From positions 1 through 64,000 of the forward strand of contig SAQG01000004.1 of the NCBI GenBank assembly GCA_004020315.1: a DNA stretch of 64,000 nt, in the 5' to 3' direction. Positions 17,554-26,354 of this stretch are shown piece by piece (positions within the stretch are counted from its first letter, which is position 1; each line of letters opens with the position of its first letter). The notes beneath the pieces were generated by a model. The model saw nothing but the letters and a program-made list of their open reading frames with translations, did no database searches and was not told the DNA's origin. Origin of the DNA: Mesorhizobium sp. (GTDB taxonomy: Bacteria; Pseudomonadota; Alphaproteobacteria; Rhizobiales; Rhizobiaceae). The position numbers and the translations under genes are program-made.

Positions 17554-18426
17554 ATGCGGCGCTTCCCCTGGGCGACGCCGGTCTTGCTTGGTGGGTTGGT
17601 CTTGCTTGGCGGGCTGGGCTGGGCGACAGCCGTCCAGGCCGATCCGCCGCGCCCCGCCAAGCAGCGGCTGCTAGACCGGGTTTGCAACCTGATCGAAGCC
17701 CATGCCGATCAAAACGGCCTGCCCAAGGATTTCTTTGCCCGGCTGATCTGGAAGGAAAGCCGCTTCGATCCCAATGCGGTCAGTCCGGTCGGCGCCGAAG
17801 GCATAGCCCAGTTCATGCCGGGTACCGCCAAGTTACGCGGCCTCGCTAATTCCTTCGACATCGAGCAGGCCATTCCGGCCTCGGCAAAATATCTCGCCGA
17901 AATGAAAACCGGCTTCGGCAATCTCGGCCTGGCGGCCGCCGCCTACAATGCCGGTGAAAACCGGGTATCGCGCTGGCTGAGTTCCGGCGGCTTCTTGCCG
18001 ATGGAGACCGAAAACTACGTTCTGGACATTATGGGCGAGCCAGCCGACAGGTTCACCGACACCGCCTATGCCGGCACTATCCAGCCGCTCGACAAGAAAG
18101 CGAGCTTCGCGGTCGCCTGCCGGAAGCTGCCGGTCATCAAGTCCAGAACCGTGGCCATGGCGTCGATCAACATCAAGCCGTGGGGCGTGCAGGTGGCCGG
18201 CAATTTCCGCCGCGCCGCGGCGCTCAGTCAATGGAACGGGGTAAAGCGCCGGTTTCCGGCCTTGCTGAAGGGCCACAATCCGGTGGTCAGCCGGGTACGC
18301 TCGCCGATCGGCAGGCGCGGCATCTATGCGGTTCGGATCGGCGCCGACTCCAAAGCCAAGGCCGACAACATCTGCCAGAAACTGCAAAGCGTCGGTGGTG
18401 CATGCATTGTGGTGCGGAATCGGTGA
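17554..18426 (+). CDS. Lytic transglycosylase with C-terminal SPOR-like domain
   Basis: A 290-residue exported murein hydrolase. A signal peptide (about 1-30, ending VQADPP) is followed by an SLT goose-lysozyme-type domain: LIWKESRFDPNAVSPVGAEG has the catalytic Glu, then IAQFMPGTAK and LAAAAYNAGENRVSRWL. The C-terminus (about 250-288: RGIYAVRIGADSKAKADNIC and onward) has the pattern of a SPOR peptidoglycan-binding domain. It cleaves glycan strands to 1,6-anhydro ends, and SPOR often targets division sites. The ATG at 17554 lies 4 bp after ispG. Confidence 0.9.
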   Translation: MRRFPWATPVLLGGLVLLGGLGWATAVQADPPRPAKQRLLDRVCNLIEAHADQNGLPKDFFARLIWKESRFDPNAVSPVGAEGIAQFMPGTAKLRGLANSFDIEQAIPASAKYLAEMKTGFGNLGLAAAAYNAGENRVSRWLSSGGFLPMETENYVLDIMGEPADRFTDTAYAGTIQPLDKKASFAVACRKLPVIKSRTVAMASINIKPWGVQVAGNFRRAAALSQWNGVKRRFPALLKGHNPVVSRVRSPIGRRGIYAVRIGADSKAKADNICQKLQSVGGACIVVRNR

Positions 18427-18516
18427 CGGGTACCGACGGATTTGCCCGACAACCATCGAAACTGCCCTTTGACTCCACGAATTCTGCTGCTCCACGTCTC
18501 CAGGTATAGGCCCACA

Positions 18517-19254
18517 ATGACCGACCGTCTCTATAGCGATCCCGACCTCGTCCAGTTCTATGATATCGAGAACGAAGGTGGCGTGGACTTCGACTATTGC
18601 GTCGCCTTTGCCAAGGATGCCGGCTCGGTTCTCGATCTCGGCTGCGGCACCGGGCAATTGGCCGCCGCGCTCGCCGACCGGCGCAGCGTGACTGGCGTCG
18701 ATCCCGCGCCGGCGATGCTCGATGTCGCGCGCCGCAGAGCCGGCGGGCAGAGGGTCGACTGGGTCGAGGCCGATGCGCGCAACGTCGGGCTCGGACGACG
18801 TTTCGATCTGGTGCTTTTGACCGGGCACGCCTTCCAGGTGTTCCTCACGCCAGAAGATCGAGAGGCGGTGCTTGCCACGATCGCCGCTCATCTGGCGCCC
18901 GATGGGCGCTTCATCTTCGACACTCGAAATCCAGCCACGGAAGAATGGCTCGAGTGGACGCCGGAACAGTCGCAACGGGAACTCAGTCATCCCGGATTGG
19001 GCACGGTAAGAGCATGGAACGATTTCCGGCGCGATCCCGCTACCGGTGTCGTCACTTACTCGACCCACTACGAAATCCCCGACAGCGGGCGCGTGCTCAG
19101 CGCCGAATCGAAAATAGCCTTTCCGGCAAAGGAAAGCCTTGCGCAGATGCTGGACCAGACCGGGCTGGTCGTCGAAGAGTGGCTCGGCAACTGGCGTGGC
19201 GAGCCATACGCTCCGACATCGCCGGAAATCATTCCGATCGGCCGGCTGCGCTAG
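18517..19254 (+). CDS. Class I SAM-dependent methyltransferase
   Basis: A 245-residue methyltransferase with motif I VLDLGCGTGQLAAALADRR (about residues 39-57), motif II VTGVDPAPAMLDVARRRAGG, and motif IV FDLVLLTGHAFQVFL, followed by RFIFDTRNPATEEW. This is the small-molecule-type UbiE/YcgJ-like fold; the substrate is not apparent. ATG 18517 (MTDRLYSDPDLVQFYD) fits related proteins, although the frame is open from 18442. It probably stands alone: 90 bp after the transglycosylase gene and 276 bp before a LysR gene. Confidence 0.87.
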   Translation: MTDRLYSDPDLVQFYDIENEGGVDFDYCVAFAKDAGSVLDLGCGTGQLAAALADRRSVTGVDPAPAMLDVARRRAGGQRVDWVEADARNVGLGRRFDLVLLTGHAFQVFLTPEDREAVLATIAAHLAPDGRFIFDTRNPATEEWLEWTPEQSQRELSHPGLGTVRAWNDFRRDPATGVVTYSTHYEIPDSGRVLSAESKIAFPAKESLAQMLDQTGLVVEEWLGNWRGEPYAPTSPEIIPIGRLR

Positions 19255-19530
19255 CCCGGACGTTGCTTCGCCTTAAGCGGTTTCCCATCCTTTGCCCTGA
19301 CCGACTTCAGCGCACGGACGAGCCGAAGGCAGAGCCGGCCAATTGCGGCGCTGCGCTGGCGACGTGCCCACCGATGCAACTCGTGACTGTCACGCAGGTT
19401 TGACTGTTCTGAGCGCATCGCCCCTCCTCGCCGGTATTTTGGATGCTGAGGAGGAAATCATATTATGCATCGCCTCTACCGATAATCCATGTTAATTTCC
19501 GTTCATATGTGACGAATTGGAATAGGTGAC

Positions 19531-20439
19531 ATGGACCGGCAAGAAACGATGGGTGTGTTCCTGTCGGTTGTCGAGGAAGGCGACTTCTCGGCAGCGGCAC
19601 GCCGGCTGCGGATGACCCCCTCGGCCGTCAGCAAAATCGTCGGTCGGCTTGAATCCCGCCTTGGCGTGCGCTTGTTGCAACGCTCGACGCGGCGCATCAG
19701 CTTGACGGCGGAAGGCAGCATCTATGCCGATAGCGCTCGCCGCATCCTGAACGACATCAAAGAGGCTGAAATCGCGATTCAACCCGGCGCAGAGCCGCGC
19801 GGTCGGCTGCGCGTCAGTCTTCCGAGCGCCTTCGGCCATCGTTTGATCGTGCCGATGTTACCGGCCTTCATCGATCGCTACCCAGCCATTGAGCTCGAGC
19901 TGATGTTCACAGATGCGATTGTCGACCTATTGGCTGAGGAAACGGACGTCGCCGTGCGCGTTGCCGCCCAGAGCGATTCCAGGCTGGTGATGCGGCGGTT
20001 GGCGCCCAATCACCGTGTCATTTGCGCGTCAGCTCAGTATCTCGAAAAACACGGTATCCCGATGAAGCCAGGCGATCTTCAACATCATACCTGTCTTGGC
20101 ATCACATCACGCGGCGGCCTCAACATCTGGGAATTCGATGGCCCGGGCGGTCCGCAAAGCATGCGTATCCGCAGCCCGATAGAGGCCAACAGCACGGAAG
20201 CCCTACGCCGGCTGGCGCTCGCCGGCGTCGGCATCATCCGCATGTCGGAGATATTGGTCGGACCGGACATCAGGATGGGCAGACTGACCGCATTGCTCAC
20301 CGGATACAATCATCATGACGGACCGCCAATCTGCGCCGTCTATCCGCCTGGCCGAATCCTGGCGCCGCGTGTGCGCGTGTTCGTGGATTTCCTGGCCGAA
20401 CAATTCGCCAACCCGCCGTGGCTAAACAGCGCGTCATAA
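19531..20439 (+). CDS. LysR family transcriptional regulator
   Basis: A 302-residue LysR protein of the DsdC/CrgA-like clade: MDRQETMGVFLSVVEEGDFS, then AAARRLRMTPSAVSKIVGRL, the HTH, and RLLQRSTRRISLTAEG. A complete effector domain follows (PRGRLRVSLPSAFGHRLIVP and on). No divergent target lies next to it: the gap upstream is 276 bp and the next gene upstream reads in the same direction. The target is therefore unknown. It is convergent with the prenyl synthase gene, 28 bp apart. Confidence 0.92.
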   Translation: MDRQETMGVFLSVVEEGDFSAAARRLRMTPSAVSKIVGRLESRLGVRLLQRSTRRISLTAEGSIYADSARRILNDIKEAEIAIQPGAEPRGRLRVSLPSAFGHRLIVPMLPAFIDRYPAIELELMFTDAIVDLLAEETDVAVRVAAQSDSRLVMRRLAPNHRVICASAQYLEKHGIPMKPGDLQHHTCLGITSRGGLNIWEFDGPGGPQSMRIRSPIEANSTEALRRLALAGVGIIRMSEILVGPDIRMGRLTALLTGYNHHDGPPICAVYPPGRILAPRVRVFVDFLAEQFANPPWLNSAS

Positions 20440-20467
20440 GACGTCGGGAACACAGTTTCGAACAGCG

Positions 20468-21385
20468 TCAGCTGTTGCGGGCCGCGACGAATTCCGCTGC
20501 TTGCTTCAGAAGCATGGCGTCTTCGCCATAGGGATAAAGCAAGGCGTGGGCCTGGTCGACGAGGCCTTGAAGCTGGTCCCGCGCCCAGTTGGCGCCGTGC
20601 AGCGCCACCAGCGTCGCCTTGCCGGCGGCTGCATCCTTGCCGGTCGCCTTGCCCATCTGGTGCGCATCCGCCGTCAGGTCGAGCAGGTCGTCGGCAAGTT
20701 GAAACGCAAGCCCGATCGCCGAGCCGAACTCCGCCAGTCTTTCACGGTCGGCCGCTGGCGCGCCGGCAAGGATTGCGCCCGCCTCGCAGGCGAAGCGGAT
20801 CAACGCGCCAGTCTTCATCGCCTGAAGCCGGATGATACCGGCTTCGTCCGGCCTGATACGCTCGGCTTCGAGATCGAGCATTTGGCCGCCAACCATGCCG
20901 CCGGCACCGGCGGCGCGGGCCAGCGCCAGCACCAGCGCCGCCCGTCGCTCGGCCGGCAGCATTGTCGCTTCGTCGGCAATGATGTCGAAGGCGAGCGCCA
21001 GCAAGGCGTCGCCGGCGAGGATGGCGGTCGCCTCGTCGAAGGCCTTGTGCACGGTCGGCTGGCCACGGCGCAGGTCGTCGTCGTCCATGGCCGGCAGATC
21101 GTCATGGATCAGCGAATAGCAATGCACGCATTCGAGCGCCGCAGCCACGCGCAGCGCCGCCTCGCCGTCGGCGGAAAACAGCGCGGCACTTTCCATGACC
21201 AGGAACGGACGCAAGCGCTTGCCGCCGTTCAGTACGCCGTGGCGCATCGCCTCCATCAGACGCTGCGGCCGCGCGATCTCGCCCGAAAGCGAGCGGTCGT
21301 CGAGCAGCCGCCTGAGGAGCGCCTCGATCGGACCTGTGCGCGCGACAAGCGCTGCCTCGAACGGTATTTGATCGTCTTTCGTCAT
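20468..21385 (-). CDS. ispA: Polyprenyl synthetase (farnesyl/geranylgeranyl diphosphate synthase type)
   Basis: A 305-residue trans-prenyl diphosphate synthase. It has GGKRLRPFLV, the first aspartate-rich motif in HDDLPAMDDDDLRRG, the GDALLALAF block, and the second motif FQLADDLLDLTAD. The short-chain FPP synthase (IspA) is the most likely identity, condensing DMAPP/GPP with IPP; a GGPP synthase cannot be excluded. The start was set at ATG 21385 (MTKDDQIPFEAAL); the 15 further residues possible to 21430 look non-native. Thematically linked to ispG 4 kb away, but not in its operon. Confidence 0.88.
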   Translation of the reverse strand: MTKDDQIPFEAALVARTGPIEALLRRLLDDRSLSGEIARPQRLMEAMRHGVLNGGKRLRPFLVMESAALFSADGEAALRVAAALECVHCYSLIHDDLPAMDDDDLRRGQPTVHKAFDEATAILAGDALLALAFDIIADEATMLPAERRAALVLALARAAGAGGMVGGQMLDLEAERIRPDEAGIIRLQAMKTGALIRFACEAGAILAGAPAADRERLAEFGSAIGLAFQLADDLLDLTADAHQMGKATGKDAAAGKATLVALHGANWARDQLQGLVDQAHALLYPYGEDAMLLKQAAEFVAARNS

Positions 21386-21463
21386 GCCGGGGACGGGTAG
21401 CCGACACTCAGACGTTGCGCAAGAAGCCAAGCGCCATTATGCCGGTGCAGGGAGCAGCATGGA

Positions 21464-22234
21464 TTGAACGGCTTGGCGGAACCGATCGTCGATCACGAAA
21501 CCGAAGGGCTGGACATGGTGAGGCCGAAACGCGGCAACCGCATCGGTCTCAAACGTTGGCCCCGGCACTGGGTCCGGCGCGGTATCACCGTCGCTGTGGT
21601 GCTGGCGGTGATGCCGGTGGTGTTGACCTTTCTGTATCTGCCGCCGTTCGTGCATCCGGTATCGACACTGATGCTGAAGGATCTGGCGACGTTTTCCGGC
21701 TATGACCGGCGCTGGGTTTCGATCGATGATGTGGCGCCGGCGCTGGCGAATTCGGTCATCATGTCAGAGGACGGTCAGTTCTGTTTCCATCGCGGCATCG
21801 ACCTTGGCGAGTTGAGGGGCGTCGTCGACGACGCGCTGGCCGGCGAGATGACGCGCGGCGCATCGACCATCACCATGCAGACCGTGAAGAACCTCTATCT
21901 GTGGTCGCGGCCGCTGGGCTCGGTCCGGAAAATCGTCGAGCTGCCGCTGGCCGTCTATGTCGACATGGTGATGTCGAAACGGCGCATCATGGAGATCTAT
22001 CTCAACATCGCCGAATGGGGGCCGGGCATCTATGGCATCGAGGCCGCCGCCCAGCACCATTTCGGGGTTTCGGCAAAACGATTGTCGCGTCGCCAGGCGG
22101 CGCTGCTTGCCGTCACCCTGCCGAACCCGATCGCACGCAACCCGGCGAAGCCCGGACCGGGGCTGAGACGGCTGGCCTCGCTGATCGAACGGCGCGCGGG
22201 TCGGTCCGGCGCCTATGTCGGCTGTCTGCGATAG
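21464..22234 (+). CDS. mtgA: Monofunctional biosynthetic peptidoglycan transglycosylase
   Basis: A membrane-anchored GT51 enzyme that polymerises lipid II into glycan strands. A basic N-terminus and one membrane helix (about 40-60) precede the catalytic domain, with [18 protein letters not shown] containing the catalytic Glu, [38 protein letters not shown], and [16 protein letters not shown]. There is no transpeptidase domain, as expected for MtgA. TTG 21464 with GGGAG nine bases upstream gives 256 residues; ATG 21515 (MVRPKRGN) would give 239, nearer most family members. rpmF follows 137 bp downstream. Confidence 0.93.
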   Translation: MNGLAEPIVDHETEGLDMVRPKRGNRIGLKRWPRHWVRRGITVAVVLAVMPVVLTFLYLPPFVHPVSTLMLKDLATFSGYDRRWVSIDDVAPALANSVIMSEDGQFCFHRGIDLGELRGVVDDALAGEMTRGASTITMQTVKNLYLWSRPLGSVRKIVELPLAVYVDMVMSKRRIMEIYLNIAEWGPGIYGIEAAAQHHFGVSAKRLSRRQAALLAVTLPNPIARNPAKPGPGLRRLASLIERRAGRSGAYVGCLR

Positions 22235-22371
22235 CTTAAAAAAATTCGCGGCGGCGCTGGCCAAAACGGCGCAGGGCGTGTATAGGCACCCGACTTTCTT
22301 AGATTCCGGCCCTGACGCGGCCCTTTCACGAGGGCAGCCGGGGCATTTTGACCATGTAGTGGAGCATATCC

Positions 22372-22554
22372 ATGGCCGTACCGAAACGAAAAACCTCTCC
22401 GTCGAAGCGCGGCATGCGCCGTTCGGCCGATGCATTGAAGGCCCCGACCTATGTCGAGGACAAGAATTCCGGCGAGATGCGCCGCCCGCACCATATCGAC
22501 CTGAAGACCGGCATGTATCGCGGTCGCCAGGTTCTGGAGCCGAAGGAAAGCTGA
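22372..22554 (+). CDS. rpmF: 50S ribosomal protein L32
   Basis: A 60-residue L32 ([20 protein letters not shown], ending RQVLEPKES), a structural protein of the large ribosomal subunit. It lacks the zinc-binding Cys pairs, as usual for alphaproteobacterial L32. An intrinsic terminator follows 31 bp after the stop. The order mtgA-rpmF is common in Rhizobiales. Confidence 0.97.
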   Translation: MAVPKRKTSPSKRGMRRSADALKAPTYVEDKNSGEMRRPHHIDLKTGMYRGRQVLEPKES

Positions 22555-22585
22555 GAACGCTTGCGACGGTTTGTACCTATCGAAG

Positions 22586-22610
22586 GACCGGCCATCGCGC
22601 CGGTCTTTTT
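22586..22610 (+). terminator. Intrinsic terminator of rpmF
   Basis: GACCGG 22586-22591 pairs with CCGGTC 22600-22605, extended by A/T pairs, and is followed by TTTTT 22606-22610. Positioned just after rpmF. Confidence 0.8.
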
Positions 22611-22797
22611 CCGTTTTGGCGCAGAGATCGCCCACCGGATCATTTTCAAACATGCCAGCAGCCGTATCGGATGGCAGCCGGCCGGCTGGCACTGTTATTT
22701 CGCACGGTCTTTGTCCGTGTTCACGGGCGCGTACGAAATTTCTTGACGGCGAACGCCGGGCGCATACTACAGAAGGCAGTCCAACCGGAGCCTTCTG

Positions 22798-23199
22798 ATG
22801 TTCGGTGCCATCCCTCTGCTGATCGTGCCCTTCGTCCTCTATAATCTCGGGCTTCTGGGAATATTCGGCGGCGGCGACGATCCCTGGGCAAGCCAAATGT
22901 TCTCGATCCGCATGATGTCGGGCGGAGTGTTCTCAATGACGCTCGGCGATCTGATGGTGCTGATCGGGCTGCTTCTTTTCTTCGTCGAAATCGTGAAATC
23001 GACTCGCACGACAAATGCCTCGATCATGGACCACCTGTTGTCGACCTTCGTCTTCGTGGCGTTCCTGGTCGAGTTCCTGCTGGTGAAGGGCGCGGCGCAC
23101 TCAGTTTTCTTCACGCTGATGGTCATCGCACTGGTCGACGTCCTGGCCGGCTTCTCAGTATCGATGCGAGCGGCCACCCGTGACATAAACATGGGCTAG
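22798..23199 (+). CDS. Hypothetical integral membrane protein
   Basis: A 133-residue protein with four predicted membrane helices (about residues 5-25, 47-63, 79-96 and 100-120) and the motif GDLMVLIGLLLFFVEIVKS. It resembles small four-helix membrane proteins often found in rhizobia, but no characterised family was recognised. The gene stands alone between rpmF and the lysine-rich protein. Confidence 0.75.
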   Translation: MFGAIPLLIVPFVLYNLGLLGIFGGGDDPWASQMFSIRMMSGGVFSMTLGDLMVLIGLLLFFVEIVKSTRTTNASIMDHLLSTFVFVAFLVEFLLVKGAAHSVFFTLMVIALVDVLAGFSVSMRAATRDINMG

Positions 23200-23371
23200 A
23201 GCTCCGGCCGCAACGTGGGTCGGCGGTGAAGCCAACCGCCTGGATGCCGGCTGTTCCATCGTTATCCGAGGTGTCGCGGAAATGCCGACAGCGCCGATGA
23301 TGGCGCCGGCATTGTCACGGATCAGCACCTCTCCGATCGTTCCGGTTCCAGGGCCAGCCCAGGGACCAGCG

Positions 23372-23617
23372 CTATTTTTTCTTGGCGCGCGCCGGCTTCT
23401 TCACCGGGGCAGGCGGCGCATTGGCGAGGTCTTCCGCTTCCTTGGCAAGACGGAGCGCCTTCAGCTTGTTGGTCTTTATCTGGCGGGCGTCGCTCTCGGC
23501 GACATATTCCGCCATCGCCTTCTGACGAACCGTGGCTGCCTCTTCCTGCTTCTTGAAACGCAAATCGGCCCGCGCGCGGGCAGTATCCTTAGAGTTCTCA
23601 ACCAAGGGCTTTTCCAA
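23372..23617 (-). CDS. Small lysine/alanine-rich conserved hypothetical protein
   Basis: An 81-residue, highly charged, helical protein (KDTARARADLRFKKQEEAAT then NKLKALRLAKEAEDL) ending in a basic tail, PVKKPARAKKK. The tail could bind nucleic acid, which is inference. It begins with TTG at 23617; no ATG is in frame upstream. Function unknown. The neighbour on the same strand is the HxlR regulator, 68 bp upstream. Confidence 0.65.
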   Translation of the reverse strand: MEKPLVENSKDTARARADLRFKKQEEAATVRQKAMAEYVAESDARQIKTNKLKALRLAKEAEDLANAPPAPVKKPARAKKK

Positions 23618-23685
23618 TCCCGTGAATTATAGTTTTCAATTCCTTTAATAGCAGAGCCGACCTGCGATGGGGAAAAATAAGTTGG

Positions 23686-24213
23686 TCAGGCGTCGGCATC
23701 GCGCCCGGCGCCCGGCGCCTTTCGGGCGACAACCGCCTCGTATCCGGTCTGCAACGTCGCACGCACGGTGGCATCCGGCGGCGTGTCGGAAGGCGTGCCC
23801 AGATGTTCGTGGCGCAGTTCGTCCATGAACTTTTCCCACATCGGTGGGCCGCCCTTTTCCAGAAGCTCGGCGCGGATCGAGAGCTCCTCGCTGACAGGCA
23901 GCCAGACGCGACCCCAGGCGCCGAGATGCGCCAGGATCGGCACCAGCGTTATCGCCATTTCGGTCAGGCTGTAGATCGCCTTCTGCTTGTGGGTGGGATC
24001 GTCGGCCCTGGTCAGCATGCCGAGCTCCATCAGCCGCTTCAGCCGATCGGCGAGGATGTTGGAAGCGATGCCTTCCAGAGACCCGTTGAGCAGGTCGCGA
24101 AAGTGGCGTTTGCCGCCGAAAATCATGTCGCGAAGGATGATCAGGCTCCATCGGTCGCCAAACACTTCAAGCGACAGGTTGATCGGGCACCCAGACCGGC
24201 GATCGATGCTCAT
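23686..24213 (-). CDS. HxlR family transcriptional regulator
   Basis: A 175-residue HxlR-type winged-helix protein: CPINLSLEVFGDRWSLIILR carries the conserved Cys and helix 1, then GKRHFRDLLNGSLEGIASNI, LADRLKRLMELGMLTR and the wing YSLTEMAITLVPIL. HxlR proteins often sense electrophiles or redox change through the N-terminal Cys. ATG 24213 with GGAG seven bases upstream is preferred over a TTG at 24225. It is longer than the minimal HxlR domain by about 60 residues. Divergent from an alpha/beta hydrolase gene, its likely target. Confidence 0.92.
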   Translation of the reverse strand: MSIDRRSGCPINLSLEVFGDRWSLIILRDMIFGGKRHFRDLLNGSLEGIASNILADRLKRLMELGMLTRADDPTHKQKAIYSLTEMAITLVPILAHLGAWGRVWLPVSEELSIRAELLEKGGPPMWEKFMDELRHEHLGTPSDTPPDATVRATLQTGYEAVVARKAPGAGRDADA

Positions 24214-24271
24214 GCGATTCTCCAACAGAAACCGGTTGCATTATCATATCAGTTTTATTATCGTGCAACTG

Positions 24272-24286
24272 ATTGCAAAATGCAAT
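24272..24286. promoter_or_regulatory. Palindrome in the HxlR/hydrolase promoter
   Basis: ATTGCA 24272-24277, AAA, TGCAAT 24281-24286 forms a perfect 6-bp dyad in the 99-bp divergent gap. TTGCA-type half sites recur nearby (GGTTGCATTAT at about 24234, GTGCAACTGA at about 24263). Probable HxlR operator, inferred from position. Confidence 0.5.
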
Positions 24287-24312
24287 TGGTTTGCAGAGAG
24301 GAGACTGCGATA

Positions 24313-25197
24313 ATGACAAAGGCAGCGGAACCGGAAATCGCGTCGCAGACATTTGGCGATCCGGCGCATCCACCGATGCTGCTGATTATGGGCGCCATGG
24401 CTTCGATGCTCTGGTGGCCTGAGGCGTTCTGCCGGAAACTGGCCGGCAAGGGCCTGTTCGTGATCCGCTATGACAATCGCGATACCGGCCGTTCAACCAA
24501 ATATGCGCCGGGCGAACCGCCTTACACTTTCGACGACATGGTGGACGACGCCATGCGCGTCCTCGACAGCTATGGCATCGCGAAAGCGCATGTGGTCGGC
24601 ATGTCGATGGGCGGCATGATCGCGCAGCTTGTGGCGCTGAAATATCCGTCGCGGATCATCTCGCTAACGGCAATCAGCACTTCGCCAATCGGGATCGACA
24701 CGTCGCATCTGCCGGGGACGACCGGGGCCTATATGAAACATTCGGCTGAAGGCGCGAAGGTCGACTGGTCTGACCGTGACCAGGTGGTCGACTTCATCGT
24801 CAAGGACGCGCACGCAATCGCCGGCACCGCGCATCCGTTCGACGAGAAGTGGACGAGGGCGTTCGTCGAACAGGATTACGACCGATCCGGTGGGTTGTTG
24901 AGCGCGACCAATCACTTCCTGCTCAAGAGCGGTGAAGATCGGAGCGGTGAAGATCAGGGAGGCGAGGACTGGAAGGGTCGCCTGCACGAATTGAAGGTTC
25001 CACTCCTCGTTATCCACGGCACCGCAGATCCGATTTTTCCGGTCGAGCATGGCGCCGCTCTTGCCGAAGCAGTTGCTGGCGCGAGGCTTGTCCGCATCGA
25101 GGGCGGCGGCCACGAGCTCCATCCCGACGATTGGGCCACGATCATTGATGCCATCGTCACCCATGCCAAGCCAGGTAAGCGCAGAGTCGGACCTTGA
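24313..25197 (+). CDS. Alpha/beta hydrolase
   Basis: A 294-residue alpha/beta hydrolase. The oxyanion-hole region is LLIMGAMASMLWWPEAFC, the nucleophile elbow is GMSMGGM (Ser near residue 99), the acid is in VIHGTADPIFPVEH, and the catalytic His is in EGGGHELHPDDW. It resembles esterases of the RdmC/3-oxoadipate enol-lactonase type; the substrate is unknown. A short tandem repeat, SGEDRSGEDQGGED, lies at about residues 213-226, just before the last third. ATG 24313 follows an AGAGGAGA site. Divergent from the HxlR gene. Confidence 0.9.
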   Translation: MTKAAEPEIASQTFGDPAHPPMLLIMGAMASMLWWPEAFCRKLAGKGLFVIRYDNRDTGRSTKYAPGEPPYTFDDMVDDAMRVLDSYGIAKAHVVGMSMGGMIAQLVALKYPSRIISLTAISTSPIGIDTSHLPGTTGAYMKHSAEGAKVDWSDRDQVVDFIVKDAHAIAGTAHPFDEKWTRAFVEQDYDRSGGLLSATNHFLLKSGEDRSGEDQGGEDWKGRLHELKVPLLVIHGTADPIFPVEHGAALAEAVAGARLVRIEGGGHELHPDDWATIIDAIVTHAKPGKRRVGP

Positions 25198-25291
25198 CAG
25201 ACGGTCTCTGCGGCAATAGTTAAGTAACTGCTTCAGTGTTTGGCTCTCTGTGAACCATGCAGTGGCGAACCAACAAGGAACGAGCAAAGCG

Positions 25292-25509
25292 ATGTCCTTG
25301 ACGATGCATCTCCATCCGCTGGCCTCCTTCTGCTGGAAGCCGCTGATCGCGCTCTATGAAAACGGCACGCCGTTCACATCTGTCATCGTCGATCTCGGCA
25401 ATGAACAGTCGCGCGCTACCACGACCGGCTGCTGCTGCGGCCGTCTGTCGCCCGAGTGATCGAGGAAGCGCAGCCCTATTTCAAACTCTTCCCCTACAAC
25501 AACGGTTAA
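25292..25509 (+). pseudogene. Glutathione S-transferase remnant with internal deletion
   Basis: The first 42 codons (MSLTMHLHPLASFCWKPLIA then LYENGTPFTSVIVDLGNEQS) are the thioredoxin-fold start of a GST. At about 25412-25418 the match jumps, in another frame, to the very C-terminus of the same kind of protein (YHDRLLLRPSVARVIEEAQP then YFKLFPYNNG, stop at 25507). A normal GST of about 210 residues needs some 630 bp; only 218 bp remain, so roughly 400 bp from the middle were lost. It is not functional. Confidence 0.8.
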
Positions 25510-25541
25510 GCCCGCTGCACGATACCGCCCAGCTCGACCTG

Positions 25542-25844
25542 ATGTTCCAGGCGCTCGCCGACCCGGCGCGGCGGCACATGGTGGAGCGGCTGTCGCGCGG
25601 CCCCGCCTCGGTCAGCCAGTTGGCCGAGCCGCTGGCGATGTCCCTGTCGGCGGTCGTCCAGCACCTGAACGTGCTGGAGACGAGCGGCCTCGTCCGCACC
25701 GAAAAGCTCGGCCGGGTGCGCACCTGCCAGCTCGAGCCGAAGGCGCTGAGGACCGCCGAACACTGGATCAACGAACGGCGCCTGAGCTGGGAACAGCGGC
25801 TCGACCGGCTCGGCGGCTTTCTTGCGGAAACCGAAGGAAACTGA
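25542..25844 (+). CDS. ArsR-type winged-helix regulator
   Basis: A small ArsR-family repressor of the SRPBCC-linked type: MFQALADPARRHMVERLSRG, then VSQLAEPLAMSLSAVVQHLN as the HTH and RTEKLGRVRTCQLEPKALRT. It lacks the cysteine metal box. ATG 25542 gives 100 residues; relatives have about ten more (here LHDTAQLDL, in frame from a CTG at 25515), so the native start may have been lost next to the GST deletion. Eleven bp separate it from the SRPBCC gene, the usual partner. Confidence 0.85.
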   Translation: MFQALADPARRHMVERLSRGPASVSQLAEPLAMSLSAVVQHLNVLETSGLVRTEKLGRVRTCQLEPKALRTAEHWINERRLSWEQRLDRLGGFLAETEGN

Positions 25845-25854
25845 GGAGGCCAAC

Positions 25855-26310
25855 ATGAGCGAACGCTCCGTCATCCATTCGACCATAGTGCTCGAGCGCA
25901 GCTACGACGCTTCGCCGGCGCGAGTGTTCGCCGCCTGGTCCGATCCCGCCGCATTGCAGCGCTGGGGCTCGCCCGGCGAGGGGTGGGAAAGCAGCATTGA
26001 CCGTTTCGAGTTCCAGGTGGGCGGCATTGCGCTCAGCCGTTTCGGACCCAAGGGTGGCGAGAGTTATGTGAACGAGACGCGCTACCTCGACATCGTGCGC
26101 GACCAGCGCATCGTCTCGGCTGGCGGCATGACCAGTGGCGGCAAGCGATTGTTTGTAGGCCTGCTGACAGTCGAATTCAGTCCAGAAGGCACAGGTTGCC
26201 GGCTGGTGATGACCGAGCAAGGCGCCTTTCTTGACGGCCATGATCAGCCCGAAAACCATCAGGCTGGCTGGAGCCAGATGCTCGACAATCTGCGGGTGGA
26301 ATGCGCATGA
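25855..26310 (+). CDS. SRPBCC/AHSA1 domain protein
   Basis: A 151-residue START-like (AHSA1) protein: VLERSYDASPARVFAAWSDP, then PAALQRWGSPGEGWESS and the C-terminal GWSQMLDNLRVE helix. Such proteins bind hydrophobic ligands in a helix-grip fold. ATG 25855 has GAGGAGG upstream and overrides an earlier frame start at 25822. It forms an ArsR-SRPBCC pair, a common module whose physiological role is mostly unknown. Confidence 0.9.
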   Translation: MSERSVIHSTIVLERSYDASPARVFAAWSDPAALQRWGSPGEGWESSIDRFEFQVGGIALSRFGPKGGESYVNETRYLDIVRDQRIVSAGGMTSGGKRLFVGLLTVEFSPEGTGCRLVMTEQGAFLDGHDQPENHQAGWSQMLDNLRVECA

Positions 26311-26354
26311 GCGCCGCAGCCTGAGCCAAAGATCAGCAGAATCGGGAGGATAGA

